Shown: in pieces, positions 16,143 through 25,665 of the stretch | Numbering within the stretch: the stretch's first letter is position 1 | Layout of the letters: the number at the start of each line of letters is the position of its first letter | Source of the DNA: Pedobacter sp. D749 | GTDB taxonomy: Bacteria; Bacteroidota; Bacteroidia; Sphingobacteriales; Sphingobacteriaceae | NCBI RefSeq assembly: GCF_019317285.1 | Contig: NZ_CP079218.1 | Coordinates: 3,658,001 to 3,722,000 of the forward strand | DNA: 64,000 nucleotides | Reading direction: 5' to 3' | Program-made: the position numbers and the translations under genes | Notes under the pieces: model-generated | The model's input: the letters and a program-made list of their open reading frames with translations, nothing else | What the model was told of the DNA's origin: nothing | The model's database searches: none

Positions 16143-18110
16143 TTAAGGGTTGATATTATCCTTTTTAGGTTTAGCTTTAGTTTCTACAATTTCTGCAACC
16201 GCTACCACTTCTTTACGTGCCTGAGGATCCATTAATTCCATCAATTTCAAGCCTAATAAGCCATCCATAGCTGATCCTCCATGATTACCGCCGTTGCCAC
16301 CAATTAATACATCAGGAATCAGTTTTACATTACCTTTCGATAACTCTTCAGTAATTTTGTAACGGGTAAAGTTTTCGCCACCCAAAGCTTTAACAGCAAG
16401 TTCGTAAGCTTCGGCGGTTGATTTACCTACGGCCAGAATTTTACCTGCTTCGGCACTACCGGTTAACGAAATCTGTTCAGCCTCTGCTGATGCACGCAAC
16501 TTAATCGCTTCCGAATCAGCCTGCGCTCTTGCCTTGGTGGCTTCGGCCTCGGCATGTGCCCGCATTTTGGTAGCCTCAGCCTCTGCACCCACAGCTAATT
16601 TTACACCAGCGGCATCACCTTCCGATTTTTTCACGGTTGCACTTGCGGTACGTTCGGCAATCTCTACACTTTGTTGTGCTTTCACAATATCTTTCTGCAT
16701 ATCTGCGATGGCGGTTTCTTTCTCCATTCCCTGACGGGTTTCCTGTGCCTGTTTTTGGGTTTCGTAAGTCACCTTTTGCTCTTCTGCAATTTTACGGTCT
16801 GTTAGGGTTTTCATTAATGATTCTGGCGGAACAATATCACCGATCAGCGTATCAACCGCATTTACATTATATTCATCAAGTACTTTGCGGATATGTTCTT
16901 TAGCCGATTCCTGACGCTCTTTACGGGTGCTAAGGAAAGCAATTACATCGCTTCCCTGGGCCGAGTTACGAAAATAGTTACCAATAGTAGGCTCCAAAAC
17001 CTGCGAAACCAGGTTCACCATATTACCGAAACGGGCAATTACTTTTGGTGCTTCTGTAGTAGGTACGTGGATAATCTGCGCTACATCCAAATTGAAAGGG
17101 AAACCATCTTTAGAACGTACGGTAATGGTTGAGAGGTTTTTGTCCAGATTATGCGCCTCACTCCGTGCAGATGCCCAGTTTAACACCAAATTGGTTGTGG
17201 GCACCAACTCTACCTTCATGATGTATTTGTTAATTGGATATTTACCCGGACCAAGTGGTTCCAGCCAAACGCCTTTTGAGCCTTTACCAACAATGTTGCC
17301 ATGTTTAAAGTCTGCACCGGTTAAGTCGTTTCCATCTGTACCTATAAAGGAAATCACTACACCTACATAACCAATCGCAATTTCGGTCATTGGGATTTCC
17401 TCTAACTGAATTGCCCACGGATTAAGGTTGTATGAACCCGCTAAAATTACCTGAGGCTGCAAACCACGGTTACCACCTTGTTTGATAAATGCATCGAAAT
17501 CCTGAAAATTGTTGTGGCCATCTACCAATTTACCCGCGATCTGATTGGCCTCAATCGGTAAACCATCAAGAGTGGTCACAATGCCTACCATGCTTTCCTG
17601 AATCCGGATCATTTCGGTAACCGAAACCTGGAACAACATCGTATTGATACGGTAGGAACCTGATGTAATATAAGAGGTTTGCCGGCCTCGCTGACCACCA
17701 TTATCAAGAAATTTCACGGCATCCTGAAAATTATCAGATTCTACCCGCTGCCCGAGGATATTTCCGGTTGGGATTTCCGAACCATCTTTGGCCATAATCA
17801 GTCCGATTTTTCCTTCAGGAATGATGGTAAACTGTTCCATCGTTACGCTGTACTGCCAGAACCACATTCCGAAATACAATCCCGGCGCAAGTGTTTTTCC
17901 CTGGAAACCGGCTTCTCCCTTAACTGCGATGATGCGGCCATCGGGCAGCTCCCGATCGGAGCCAAAGAGTACGAATTTTTTGGTAATCAAGCCGATTCTG
18001 TCTTCAGGTACGATAACCATCCCGAATAAGAAACGTAAAATATATTTGTATAAAACGATGCACAACAGTGCCACTAAAACCCACCAGTAATTAGAAATGA
18101 GCGCTTCCAT
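16143..18110 (-). CDS. Flotillin-like SPFH domain protein with N-terminal membrane anchor
   Basis: A 655-aa membrane-scaffold protein of the flotillin/YqiK type. The ATG at 18110 (MEALISNYWWVLVALLCIVL) was chosen over an upstream in-frame ATG at 18161, because it begins directly with the membrane helix. After the anchor come two consecutive similar modules (GLIMAKDGSEIPTGNILGQR... GSYRIN and GIVTTLDGLPIEANQIAGKL... GSYNLN). These are followed by the SPFH region and a long charged coiled coil rich in EAEATKARAQADSEA-type repeats, and a conserved C-terminus (GGNGGNHGGSAMDGLLGLKL). Such proteins organise membrane microdomains. It is monocistronic, with a terminator downstream. Confidence 0.88.
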   Translation of the reverse strand: MEALISNYWWVLVALLCIVLYKYILRFLFGMVIVPEDRIGLITKKFVLFGSDRELPDGRIIAVKGEAGFQGKTLAPGLYFGMWFWQYSVTMEQFTIIPEGKIGLIMAKDGSEIPTGNILGQRVESDNFQDAVKFLDNGGQRGRQTSYITSGSYRINTMLFQVSVTEMIRIQESMVGIVTTLDGLPIEANQIAGKLVDGHNNFQDFDAFIKQGGNRGLQPQVILAGSYNLNPWAIQLEEIPMTEIAIGYVGVVISFIGTDGNDLTGADFKHGNIVGKGSKGVWLEPLGPGKYPINKYIMKVELVPTTNLVLNWASARSEAHNLDKNLSTITVRSKDGFPFNLDVAQIIHVPTTEAPKVIARFGNMVNLVSQVLEPTIGNYFRNSAQGSDVIAFLSTRKERQESAKEHIRKVLDEYNVNAVDTLIGDIVPPESLMKTLTDRKIAEEQKVTYETQKQAQETRQGMEKETAIADMQKDIVKAQQSVEIAERTASATVKKSEGDAAGVKLAVGAEAEATKMRAHAEAEATKARAQADSEAIKLRASAEAEQISLTGSAEAGKILAVGKSTAEAYELAVKALGGENFTRYKITEELSKGNVKLIPDVLIGGNGGNHGGSAMDGLLGLKLMELMDPQARKEVVAVAEIVETKAKPKKDNINP

Positions 18111-18658
18111 AATGTTATATTTTTTTTCTTTTTTTAACCTGATAAACCATTTATCAAGCACGATATAGATATCAAACGGCGTGCTTTGTTACCATTTTTA
18201 ACACTTATTTTCAAACTATTTTTTATTGAATTTAAGGCCTCAAAAATGACTTAGGATCTAGTGAAAGCGAAATTCCACCTGCAGATGACATTTTAAAGAA
18301 TACCCTGGCTGAACGCTTATAAAGGCCAAAAACTAACCTTTTAGGTTTTGATTAATACCTGTAGAAATTTTAATTGTATAAATTACAATTAATAAGAAAA
18401 ATATGTCCTTTTTTACACCTATAGAACTGTCCGAATTGGGATACATCAATGAATCAATTTTAGTGATTTATTTAATATAAGCGACCTGAGATAAATGTGT
18501 TTCCAAAAAAGAGCAGAACCCAGGTTAACTAAACCCGATTGCCCGAATGCCGATTTCTTCTAATCGGCAGAAGGAAAAGCGGGACCGGAACTAACCTAAA
18601 AATACAGGAATCTGCTTTTCAAATGATTTTAAATAAAAAGGCACGAAAATCACAATTG
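18111..18658. other. Intergenic gap upstream of flotillin
   Basis: It is AT-rich. The right half holds a TAAACCYG/AGCRGGA repeat (18530-18624). The left half (18162-18480) shows no coding frame, terminator or recognisable RNA. The flotillin promoter must lie in its left end, but no clear TAnnTTTG is seen. Confidence 0.5.
18530..18624 (+). repeat. TAAACCYG/AGCRGGA dispersed structured repeat, copy 2
   Basis: It starts TAAACCCGATTG, has the hairpin GCCGATT-tcttc-AATCGGC, then GGAAAAGCGGGACCGG and AACTAACCTAAA, and ends ATCTGCTTTTCAAATG. Confidence 0.8.
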
Positions 18659-18880
18659 TTACACGCCAATCTCTTCCCTATACTCTTGTTGTAATTCGAA
18701 TAAGCATTTGGCACACAGACAGCCATCATACAGTTCGGAGATATATTGTACTTCGTTAATGCTGAGCTGCACCACACTGCATTGGCACTTGGTATATGAA
18801 TTTGCCTTGCACTCAATAGCACTGTTACATCGCTCGCAGGGAATGATTTCGTGTTTGCTATGTTTCAAGGTTGAAGGCAT
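18659..18880 (-). CDS. Cysteine-rich CWC family protein
   Basis: A 73-aa small zinc-binding-type protein. Seven cysteines are arranged as CERC, C, CQC, then CLCAKC, matching the cysteine-rich CWC family found widely in Proteobacteria and Bacteroidota. There is no signal peptide. Function is unknown. The gene precedes the flotillin gene on the same strand but is separated from it by a 548-base repeat-containing gap, so cotranscription is doubtful. Confidence 0.8.
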   Translation of the reverse strand: MPSTLKHSKHEIIPCERCNSAIECKANSYTKCQCSVVQLSINEVQYISELYDGCLCAKCLFELQQEYREEIGV

Positions 18881-18905
18881 AAGGGGTAAGGTTTAAGGTG
18901 AAACC
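18866..18905. repeat. AAGGTTGAAGG / TAAGGTTTAAGG lexical repeat
   Basis: AAGGTTGAAGGCATAAGGG, then TAAGGTTTAAGGTG overlaps the start of the CWC gene. The same words occur at 15878-15915 and 27553-27592. Their reverse complements occur at 18990-19026, 21531-21555 and 23480-23504. Confidence 0.5.
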
Positions 18906-18930
18906 TATTATGATTACAAAAGTAAGGACA

Positions 18931-18964
18931 AAAAATAAGGTTTTGAGCGTTTGCCCAAAACCTT
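18931..18964 (-). terminator. Intrinsic terminator of nrdA
   Basis: AAGGTTTTG / CAAAACCTT: a 9-bp stem with a 10-base loop. Read on the minus strand it is followed by ATTTTTTG. Confidence 0.8.
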
Positions 18965-19026
18965 ACTTAATTTTGAATATTTAATCGGCAGCGGGCCTTA
19001 AACCTTCCGCCTTCCTACCCTCTACC

Positions 19027-21411
19027 TTATCCAGAGCAGCTGATACAGCCTTCTTCCATTGAACAAACTGGTCCGTCAACGATTTCTTCTGCCACCTGAT
19101 CTTGTGTCATTTCAGCAGGGATAACTGCTTCAATTGCTTTACCGCCCTGGTTTTCTACTGTAAATTTAACGGCTTGTGAAGCTGCTTGTGTACGCAGGTA
19201 ATACATACCGGTTTTTAAACCTTTCTCCCATGCATAAAAGTGCATTGAAGTTAACTTTGATGTATTTGGTGCATTTACGAACAAGTTTAACGATTGCGAC
19301 TGGCAGATGTAGGCACCACGATCGGCAGCCATATCGATGATGTTACGCATCTTGATTTCCCAAACGGTTTTGTACAATTCTTTAATGTAATCAGGAATCG
19401 TATCAATAGCCTGGATTGAACCGTTAGCCAATATGATCTGGTTTTTCATATCGTTATTCCACAAACCTAACGCAACCAAATCTTTCAATAAGTGTTTGTT
19501 TACCACTACAAACTCTCCACTTAATACACGACGGGTGTAAATGTTTGAAGTATATGGCTCGAAACATTCGTTGTTACCCAAAATCTGCGAAGTAGAGGCA
19601 GTTGGCATTGGTGCAACCAATAATGAGTTGTACACACCATCTTTAACTACTTTTTTGCGTAATGCATCCCAATCCCAACGGCCACTATCTGGTGTTACAT
19701 TCCATAAATCGAACTGGAATTTACCTTTTGATAATGGAGAACCTTTAAAAGTTTGGTAAGGACCATTTTTCACAGCTAAATCGTGTGAAGCCGTCATTGA
19801 AGCGAAATAAATCGTTTCGAAAATGTCTTTGTTTAACCGTTTAGCCTCATCACTTTCGAAAGGTAAACGCATTAAGATAAAGGCATCAGCCAAACCTTGT
19901 ACACCTAAACCAACCGGACGGTGACGCATGTTTGAATTTTCTGCTTCCTGTACAGGATAATAGTTATGATCGATGATTTTGTTCAGGTTTAAAGTAGCCT
20001 GATAAGTTACATCGTATAATTTTTGGTGATCGAAAGCACCGTTAATTACGAAACGAGGCAATGCCAAAGAAGCTAAGTTACAAACGGCAACTTCATCTTT
20101 AGAAGTGTACTCGATAATTTCGGTACATAGGTTAGAACTTTTAATGGTTCCTAAATTCTGCTGATTAGATTTACTGTTAGCAGCATCTTTAAACAACATG
20201 TAAGGGGTACCGGTTTCAATCTGCGAATCTAAGATGGCAAACCAAAGTTCCTGAGCTTTAACCGTTCTACGCCCACGCTTTTCAGCTTCATATTTAGTAT
20301 ACAAGGCTTCAAATTCAGCGCCAAAACAATCAGCTAAACCTGGTGCTTCGTGCGGGCAGAATAACGTCCAATCGCCATTATCTTTAACGCGTTGCATAAA
20401 CAAATCGTTAATCCAAAGAGCATAGAACAAATCGCGCGCGCGCATTTCTTCTTTACCGTGGTTTTTACGTAAGTCTAAGAATTCGAAAACATCTGCATGC
20501 CAAGGCTCTAGATAGATTGCGAAAGCACCTTTACGTTTACCTCCACCCTGATCTACATAACGGGCAGTATCGTTAAATACACGTAACATTGGGATGATAC
20601 CGTTACTTGTACCGTTTGTACCACCAATGTACGAACCTGTTGCGCGGATGTTATGGATGCTTAAACCGATACCACCAGCACTTTGCGAAATTTTAGCGGT
20701 TTGCTTTAAAGTATCGTAGATACCTTCGATGCTGTCATCCTGCATGGTTAACAAGAAACAAGAAGACATTTGAGGTTTTGGTGTAGCAGCATTGAATAAC
20801 GTTGGCGTAGCATGTGTAAACCAACGCTCGCTCATTAAGTTATAGGTTTTGATTGCGCTTTCGATATCTTCTTTGTGGATACCAACAGAAACACGCATAA
20901 ACAGATGTTGCGGGCGCTCCACAATCTGACCATTAACTTTTAAAAGGTAAGATTTTTCCAACGTTTTAAAACCGAAATAATCGAAACCGAAATCGCGGTC
21001 GTAAATGATAGAACTATCTAAAATATCTTTGTTTTTTTCAATAATCTCATAAACATCATCAGCGATCAGAGGTGCAGCTTTCTGCGCTTTCGGGTCGAAA
21101 TATTCGTACAACATTTTCATCGTACCCGAGAATGATTTAGTGGTATTTTTATGCAAGTTGGAAACCGCTATACGAGATGCCAGCAGTGCATAATCAGGGT
21201 GCTTTGTAGTTAACGAGGCAGCAGTTTCTGCAGCAAGGTTATCCAGCTCAGAAGTAGTTACTCCATCATATAAACCTTCGATTACCTTTTTGGCTACATC
21301 AATCGGGTCTACAAGGTCTGAATTTAAACTATAGCACAACTTTTGAATGCGGGCTGTAATTTTGTCAAATTGCACCGCTTCTTTGCGGCCATCTCTTTTT
21401 AGTACGAACAT
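19027..21411 (-). CDS. nrdA: Ribonucleoside-diphosphate reductase, large (alpha) subunit, class Ia
   Basis: It reduces ribonucleotides to deoxyribonucleotides in complex with NrdB. The 794-aa protein has an N-terminal ATP-cone ([18 protein letters not shown]), the redox cysteines C218 (SSCFLL) and C444 (VCNLASL), the thiyl-radical cysteine C429 (SSNLCTEI), and the C-terminal shuttle pair C789/C792 (GCISCSG). The first three positions coincide with the human RRM1 numbering known for these residues. The sequence ([35 protein letters not shown]) is of the eukaryote-like class Ia subgroup. It follows nrdB on the same strand after a 144-base repeat-bearing gap. Confidence 0.97.
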   Translation of the reverse strand: MFVLKRDGRKEAVQFDKITARIQKLCYSLNSDLVDPIDVAKKVIEGLYDGVTTSELDNLAAETAASLTTKHPDYALLASRIAVSNLHKNTTKSFSGTMKMLYEYFDPKAQKAAPLIADDVYEIIEKNKDILDSSIIYDRDFGFDYFGFKTLEKSYLLKVNGQIVERPQHLFMRVSVGIHKEDIESAIKTYNLMSERWFTHATPTLFNAATPKPQMSSCFLLTMQDDSIEGIYDTLKQTAKISQSAGGIGLSIHNIRATGSYIGGTNGTSNGIIPMLRVFNDTARYVDQGGGKRKGAFAIYLEPWHADVFEFLDLRKNHGKEEMRARDLFYALWINDLFMQRVKDNGDWTLFCPHEAPGLADCFGAEFEALYTKYEAEKRGRRTVKAQELWFAILDSQIETGTPYMLFKDAANSKSNQQNLGTIKSSNLCTEIIEYTSKDEVAVCNLASLALPRFVINGAFDHQKLYDVTYQATLNLNKIIDHNYYPVQEAENSNMRHRPVGLGVQGLADAFILMRLPFESDEAKRLNKDIFETIYFASMTASHDLAVKNGPYQTFKGSPLSKGKFQFDLWNVTPDSGRWDWDALRKKVVKDGVYNSLLVAPMPTASTSQILGNNECFEPYTSNIYTRRVLSGEFVVVNKHLLKDLVALGLWNNDMKNQIILANGSIQAIDTIPDYIKELYKTVWEIKMRNIIDMAADRGAYICQSQSLNLFVNAPNTSKLTSMHFYAWEKGLKTGMYYLRTQAASQAVKFTVENQGGKAIEAVIPAEMTQDQVAEEIVDGPVCSMEEGCISCSG

Positions 21412-21429
21412 ATTTTATGAGATTTAAGT

Positions 21430-21555
21430 TTATGTTAAGTCGTGAGTATCAAGTATCAAGACTTAATCATCACTTTTGTATTTTTGTTATTTATTAGTAT
21501 TAAGTAATGAGTATCAGGTATCAAGATTAAAACCTTCTACCTTTTAACCTCTACC
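21430..21555. repeat. GAGTATCAAGTATCAAGAC repeats plus stop-adjacent lexical repeat between nrdB and nrdA
   Basis: Two direct copies, GTGAGTATCAAGTATCAAGA and ATGAGTATCAGGTATCAAGA, about 66 bases apart, are followed by ACCTTCTACCTTTTAACCTC abutting the nrdB stop. An inverted relative is at 39048-39073. No terminator hairpin is evident in the gap. Confidence 0.65.
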
Positions 21556-22527
21556 TTAAAAGTCTTCGTCTAATGAAAACGCTTGTTTGTTATTATCAGC
21601 AGAGGTTAATACACCACTTTTCTGATAGTCGCCTACACGTTTCTCGAAGAAATTGGTTTTACCCTGTAATGAAATCATTTCCATAAAATCGAATGGATTG
21701 GTTGCATGGTAGATTTTTTTGTAACCCAGCTCCTGTAACCATCTGTCGGCCACAAATTCGATATATTGACTCATTAATTTTGCATTCATCCCAATCAAAG
21801 CAACTGGCAATGCATCAGTAATAAACTCTTTTTCAATTTCTACTGCATCGCTAATGATACCATGAACTGCTTCTTCGCTCAATTTATTGCTCAACATGCT
21901 GTACAATAGACAAGCAAATTCGCAGTGTGAGCCTTCGTCTCTCGAGATCAACTCATTACTGAAAGTTAATCCCGGCATTAAGCCACGTTTCTTTAACCAG
22001 AAAATAGAGCAAAAACTTCCGCTGAAGAAAATACCTTCAACTGCAGCAAATGCCACTAAACGTTCGGCAAAAGTTCCGTTTTCAATCCAGCGTAAAGCCC
22101 ATTCTGCTTTTCTTTTTACTGCAGGAACAGTATCAATAGCATGGAACAAACGGTCTTTTTCTTCGGGATCTTTAATATAAGTATCGATTAACAGGGCGTA
22201 GGTTTCAGCATGGATGTTTTCCATCATAATCTGGAAACCATAAAAACAACGTGCTTCCGGCAATTGAACCTCACTCATGAAGTTTACAGCAAGATTTTCG
22301 TTCACGATACCATCACTAGCAGAAAAGAAAGCAAGGATGTGCGAAATAAAATGTCTTTCGCCATCATTTAAATTGTCCCAGTGTTTCTGGTCGTCAGAAA
22401 GATCAATCTCTTCTGCCGTCCAAAAACTAGCTTCGGTCTTTTTATACATTTCCCATATTGCCGGATACTTAATCGGCAAAAGCACAAATCTGTCTTTGTT
22501 TTCTTGTAGTAATAATTCCTGTTCCAT
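21556..22527 (-). CDS. nrdB: Ribonucleoside-diphosphate reductase, small (beta) subunit, class Ia
   Basis: A di-iron tyrosyl-radical subunit that starts catalysis in NrdA. It has 323 aa. The radical tyrosine is Y110 in [16 protein letters not shown]. The iron-binding carboxylates and histidines lie in NIHAE (helix B/C), [12 protein letters not shown] and [11 protein letters not shown]. The C-terminal tail ends in FSLDEDF, the usual peptide that docks onto NrdA. The wording of the core ([32 protein letters not shown]) is strikingly like eukaryotic RRM2. It is the first gene of the nrdB-nrdA pair. Confidence 0.97.
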   Translation of the reverse strand: MEQELLLQENKDRFVLLPIKYPAIWEMYKKTEASFWTAEEIDLSDDQKHWDNLNDGERHFISHILAFFSASDGIVNENLAVNFMSEVQLPEARCFYGFQIMMENIHAETYALLIDTYIKDPEEKDRLFHAIDTVPAVKRKAEWALRWIENGTFAERLVAFAAVEGIFFSGSFCSIFWLKKRGLMPGLTFSNELISRDEGSHCEFACLLYSMLSNKLSEEAVHGIISDAVEIEKEFITDALPVALIGMNAKLMSQYIEFVADRWLQELGYKKIYHATNPFDFMEMISLQGKTNFFEKRVGDYQKSGVLTSADNNKQAFSLDEDF

Positions 22528-22979
22528 ACGCTGATATTTTTAATTCTATTTTAACAGAGCCGACGAAGACACGCATCCATCAATTTTATATGATGATTGT
22601 AATGTCTTTTATCAAAACGCTGTTGTGAAAGTGCTAACCCTATTGCCTGACAAACAACTGAGATTTTAGTTAGGAAAATTTAAAATTTCAACCAGAGTGA
22701 TGTACGTCTAAATTACTAAAAACTAAGCTTTTATATTTGTTTTCAAGCGCAAGAAGTTAAAGAACTTTGTTGTAACAAATATATATACGGCGGCCCTTGT
22801 TTGTGAACCAAAGTTGTTAACACCTCACCCAATTGATGGGGAAAAACGATCAGCCAAATATCATTTTCAAGCGAAAAAAAAGCTAATCGTTTCTTTTCAA
22901 GGGTTTAGCAAACCAAAATGAGTGTTAATAACTTAAATTTGAGGGGTATTTTAAGCCCTAAAAAGAGCTAAAAGGAGTA
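22528..22979. other. Intergenic gap upstream of nrdB
   Basis: No gene, terminator or clear repeat of the main families. On the minus strand TATATTTG (complement of 22776-22783) matches the -7 consensus, but the nearest TTTG is 25 bases upstream, longer than usual. GTTGTTAACACCTCACCC at 22813-22830 is a lexical repeat word shared with 7146-7160. No NrdR-box pair is recognised by eye. Confidence 0.4.
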
Positions 22980-23360
22980 TTACTCAGTGGTATAACTGAG
23001 GCTTACTTTAGCGATGCCTTTGCTATAAATACCAATCTGTTTGGCAGCACGTTCAGACAAATCTATAGCCAATCTTTTAGAGAAAGGACCACGGTCATTT
23101 ACCTTTACTACTACCGATTTTCCGTTATCTGGATTGGTTACTGTAATCATGGTACCGAATGGAAGCGTGCGGTGGGCAGCTGTTAGCTTTTTTGCCCGGT
23201 ATTTGGCGCCGCTGGTGGTGCGGCGGCCTTCGAATTTTCTGTGATAATAAGTGGCGAGAACTGTTTTTTTGATACTATCAGGTTCGTTTGATGAACCAGA
23301 ATCTTCTGCTTTACCTTGTAAAAACAGGAAACAAAAACTTAATAACAGCAGATACTTCAT
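22980..23360 (-). CDS. RlpA-like protein (septal ring lytic transglycosylase family, DPBB domain)
   Basis: A secreted 126-aa protein with signal peptide MKYLLLLSFCFLFLQGKAE and a double-psi beta-barrel: ATYYHRKFEGRRTTSGAKY (about 35-53), LTAAHRTLPFGT, VVVKVNDRGPF and AIDLSERAAKQIG. Full-length RlpA proteins cleave denuded glycan strands at the septum. This one lacks the SPOR domain, so septal targeting by that route is not expected. The catalytic His (AAHRTLPFG) and Asp (NDRGPF) are present. Confidence 0.9.
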   Translation of the reverse strand: MKYLLLLSFCFLFLQGKAEDSGSSNEPDSIKKTVLATYYHRKFEGRRTTSGAKYRAKKLTAAHRTLPFGTMITVTNPDNGKSVVVKVNDRGPFSKRLAIDLSERAAKQIGIYSKGIAKVSLSYTTE

Positions 23361-23447
23361 AGGCTAAATTTTCTTTATCGAGCCTGCAAATATAAGCATT
23401 TAGTTTATAATCAATAATTTGTGGAAAAACAGCCTGGTTTTGTGCAT

Positions 23448-23480
23448 CAAAAAAGGCGTACAGCTTGTCGCCATACGCCT
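23448..23480 (-). terminator. Intrinsic terminator of msrB
   Basis: AGGCGTA / TACGCCT, a 7-bp stem with a 13-base loop. The minus-strand T-run is the complement of the A-run ending at 23453. Confidence 0.7.
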
Positions 23481-23504
23481 CTACCTAACCCTTCTACATC
23501 TACC

Positions 23505-24008
23505 TTATTTTTTATCCGGCACAAAATTCATCGAGATAGAATTTACACAATGACGGGCGTCTTTGTTGGTAAATCCTTCGCCTAAAAATACATGACCGAG
23601 ATGCGCACCACAATTGGCACAAACAATTTCTGTACGGGAACCATCAGCATCAGGAATACGCTTTACAGCACCTTTAATTTCGTCATCGAAAGCAGGCCAG
23701 CCGCAATGTGCATCAAACTTACTTTCTGAACGATATAGGGCCGCATTACAACGTTTACAGGTATAAGTTCCTTTATCTGTTGTATGCTCGTATTTACCTG
23801 TACCAGGGTATTCTGTACCTTTATTTACAATTACTCTTTCTTCTTCGGGTGTTAATGGATTCCAGTTCATTTTCTTCTTTGGTATGATTTGTTCTGTTTC
23901 CTTCGATTGTTTTACGGCTTTCTTATCTTGCTTTTGAGCACAAGCAGAAAGACCTGTTATTAAAACAACAGCAGAAACCAAAAATAGTTTATTTAACATC
24001 GTTTTCAT
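23505..24008 (-). CDS. msrB: Peptide-methionine (R)-S-oxide reductase, lipoprotein
   Basis: It repairs methionine-R-sulfoxide in oxidised proteins, here outside the cytoplasm: the N-terminus carries a lipobox (ITGLSAC, lipidated C23). The 167-aa protein has zinc cysteines in CKRC and CANC, the core CGWPAF, GAHLGHVF, and the catalytic C154 in RHCVNSISMNF. Attachment to the membrane suggests a role in protecting the cell envelope. It is monocistronic, with its own terminator. Confidence 0.95.
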   Translation of the reverse strand: MKTMLNKLFLVSAVVLITGLSACAQKQDKKAVKQSKETEQIIPKKKMNWNPLTPEEERVIVNKGTEYPGTGKYEHTTDKGTYTCKRCNAALYRSESKFDAHCGWPAFDDEIKGAVKRIPDADGSRTEIVCANCGAHLGHVFLGEGFTNKDARHCVNSISMNFVPDKK

Positions 24009-24071
24009 ACCTCAATATACGTTATGGATTTTGTTTTGGTTTGCTGGTTTGAGAAAATGGAGTAGTGTTTA

Positions 24072-24295
24072 CCTCACCCTGACAAAGTTTGATGAGTATT
24101 GTCTTTTGTGTTGTCCCTCTCCTGGAGGAGAAGGATACAAAGTGAAGTGGTTTTAACCCAAAGTTAAGCTTAACCAAAGCCATTAAGATTCCCGCCTGCG
24201 CGGGAATGACGGCAGAAGTGGGAAATGGTAACACCCTAACTTTGTGTGCTTTGCGCCTTAGTGGTCAAACATATTCTTCGAGAACTTTGTGATAA
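24072..24295. repeat. Composite intergenic repeat tract between sucD and msrB
   Basis: It contains CCCTCTCCTGGAGGAGAAGG (inverted words), the hairpin TTCCCGC-ctgc-GCGGGAA followed by TGACGG (24187-24214), and CTTTGTGTGCTTTGCGCC with TTAGTGGTCAAA and AACTTTGTGATAAA, which belong to the AACCAC/CTTTGTGG family. It is non-coding. Confidence 0.6.
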
Positions 24296-24302
24296 AAAAA
24301 CA

Positions 24303-24336
24303 AAAAAGCGTCCCGAACTTAATCGAAACGCTTTTC
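24303..24336 (-). terminator. Probable terminator of sucD
   Basis: AAAAGCGT / ACGCTTTT stem of 8 bp with an internal loop. The minus-strand T-run corresponds to the A-rich 24294-24307. Confidence 0.65.
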
Positions 24337-24356
24337 TATAACGAGATTTTTAAATC

Positions 24357-25229
24357 TTATTTTGCTAATTCTTCTGCCATTGCAGCACCGATTTCAGCAG
24401 GACTTTCTACTACACGGATACCACACTCACGCATGATTTTCATTTTAGCCGCTGCAGTATCATCGGCACCGCCAACAATAGCACCAGCATGACCCATTCT
24501 ACGTCCCGGAGGCGCAGTTTGACCAGCGATAAAACCAACAACTGGTTTGGTACCATGTTCTTTGATCCAACGGGCAGCTTCTGCTTCCATTCCACCACCA
24601 ATTTCACCAATCATGATGATACCGTGAGTTTCAGGATCGTTCATTAATAATTTAACTGCTTCTACAGTTGGTGTTCCAATAATTGGGTCACCACCGATAC
24701 CAATAGCTGTTGTAATACCTAAACCAGCTTTAACAACCTGATCTACCGCCTCATAAGTTAAAGTTCCTGATTTAGAAACCACGCCAACATGACCTTTTTT
24801 GAAGATAAAACCTGGCATGATACCAATTTTAGCTTCATCAGCAGTAATTACCCCCGGGCAGTTAGGGCCGATAAGCGTAACATCGCGATCAGCAATATAT
24901 TCTTTAACCTGAATCATATCCTTAGTTGGGATACCTTCAGTAATACAAACAATAACTTTAATACCACCTTCGGCAGCTTCCATAATTGCATCAGCAGCAA
25001 AAGCTGGTGGTACGAAAATGATAGATACATTTGCACCCGTTTGATCAACGGCATCTTTAACAGTATTAAAAACAGGCTTATCTAAATGCAATTGCCCACC
25101 TTTGCCAGGCGTTACACCACCAACTACGTTTGTACCATAGGCCAGCATCTGCTCAGCGTGGTAAGTTCCTTCGTTTCCGGTAAAACCCTGAACGATAACC
25201 TTAGAATCTTTATTTACTAAAACGCTCAT
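24357..25229 (-). CDS. sucD: Succinyl-CoA ligase [ADP/GDP-forming], alpha subunit
   Basis: TCA-cycle enzyme subunit that binds CoA and carries the phosphohistidine intermediate. It has 290 aa. The CoA-binding Rossmann start is [27 protein letters not shown] and [15 protein letters not shown] follow, and the active histidine is H247 in [11 protein letters not shown]. The beta subunit gene sucC is not next to it, so the two subunits are encoded apart, a common Bacteroidota arrangement. A good Bacteroidota promoter precedes the gene. Confidence 0.97.
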   Translation of the reverse strand: MSVLVNKDSKVIVQGFTGNEGTYHAEQMLAYGTNVVGGVTPGKGGQLHLDKPVFNTVKDAVDQTGANVSIIFVPPAFAADAIMEAAEGGIKVIVCITEGIPTKDMIQVKEYIADRDVTLIGPNCPGVITADEAKIGIMPGFIFKKGHVGVVSKSGTLTYEAVDQVVKAGLGITTAIGIGGDPIIGTPTVEAVKLLMNDPETHGIIMIGEIGGGMEAEAARWIKEHGTKPVVGFIAGQTAPPGRRMGHAGAIVGGADDTAAAKMKIMRECGIRVVESPAEIGAAMAEELAK

Positions 25230-25249
25230 GTATCAATATTTTTTTTGTG

Positions 25250-25280
25250 CAAAGCTAATATTATTGAACTGGAATTCAAA
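25250..25280 (-). promoter_or_regulatory. sucD promoter, exact Bacteroidota consensus
   Basis: On the minus strand TTTG (complement of 25277-25280), 19 bases, then TAGCTTTG (complement of 25250-25257). The predicted leader is about 15-20 bases. Confidence 0.8.
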
Positions 25281-25464
25281 TCTAAAACCATATTATTTAG
25301 TCCGTTTTTTCAGGAAAATGTAAGGAAATGCTTTATGGCAGCTTTAGTCTGATATACGAAAGACCAAAGCGGAAAGACTAAAGCTAAAAGCGATAATTGA
25401 CTATTGTAATGTATAGTGCTCCACATAATTTTAGGCCCCACACCTGGAGCAGGCCCTTCGGCTA

Positions 25465-25552
25465 TAAACCTGACAGCAGCGAACACGAAGTGTAACGGAG
25501 TAAAGCGAATGGCAGGGCTGCAAAGGCCAAGTACTACAGACCGCTCATTTTC
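25465..25552 (+). repeat. TAAACCYG/AGCRGGA dispersed structured repeat, copy 3a
   Basis: It starts TAAACCTGACAGCAGCG, has a small hairpin ACAC-gaa-GTGT, then GGAGTAAAGCGAATGGCAGG, and ends GCTCATTTTC. Confidence 0.7.
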
Positions 25553-25576
25553 AAAAAATGTTATCGCTTAGGATTA

Positions 25577-25665
25577 GAAAATGAGCAGTTCTGCGCTTTT
25601 GGAGGGCTGCACTCCCGCTCTCCGTTCTTTCCGATGAAGAATCGGAACCACTTCGATCAGGTTTA
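25577..25665 (-). repeat. TAAACCYG/AGCRGGA dispersed structured repeat, copy 3b (inverted)
   Basis: On the minus strand it starts TAAACCTGATCGAAGTGG, has the hairpin TTCCGAT-tcttc-ATCGGAA, then AACGGAGAGCGGGAGTGC, and ends CTGCTCATTTTC. Its end pairs with the end of copy 3a (GCTCATTTTC / GAAAATGAGC). Confidence 0.75.

Noticed and set aside
18619..18822. Overlapping 67-codon frame with cysteines on the minus strand
   Set aside because: It overlaps the CWC gene in another frame and extends into repeat DNA. The CWC frame explains the cysteine spacing.
22528..22979. NrdR boxes upstream of nrdB
   Set aside because: No pair of the expected palindromic 16-mers was recognised. A motif scan would be decisive.
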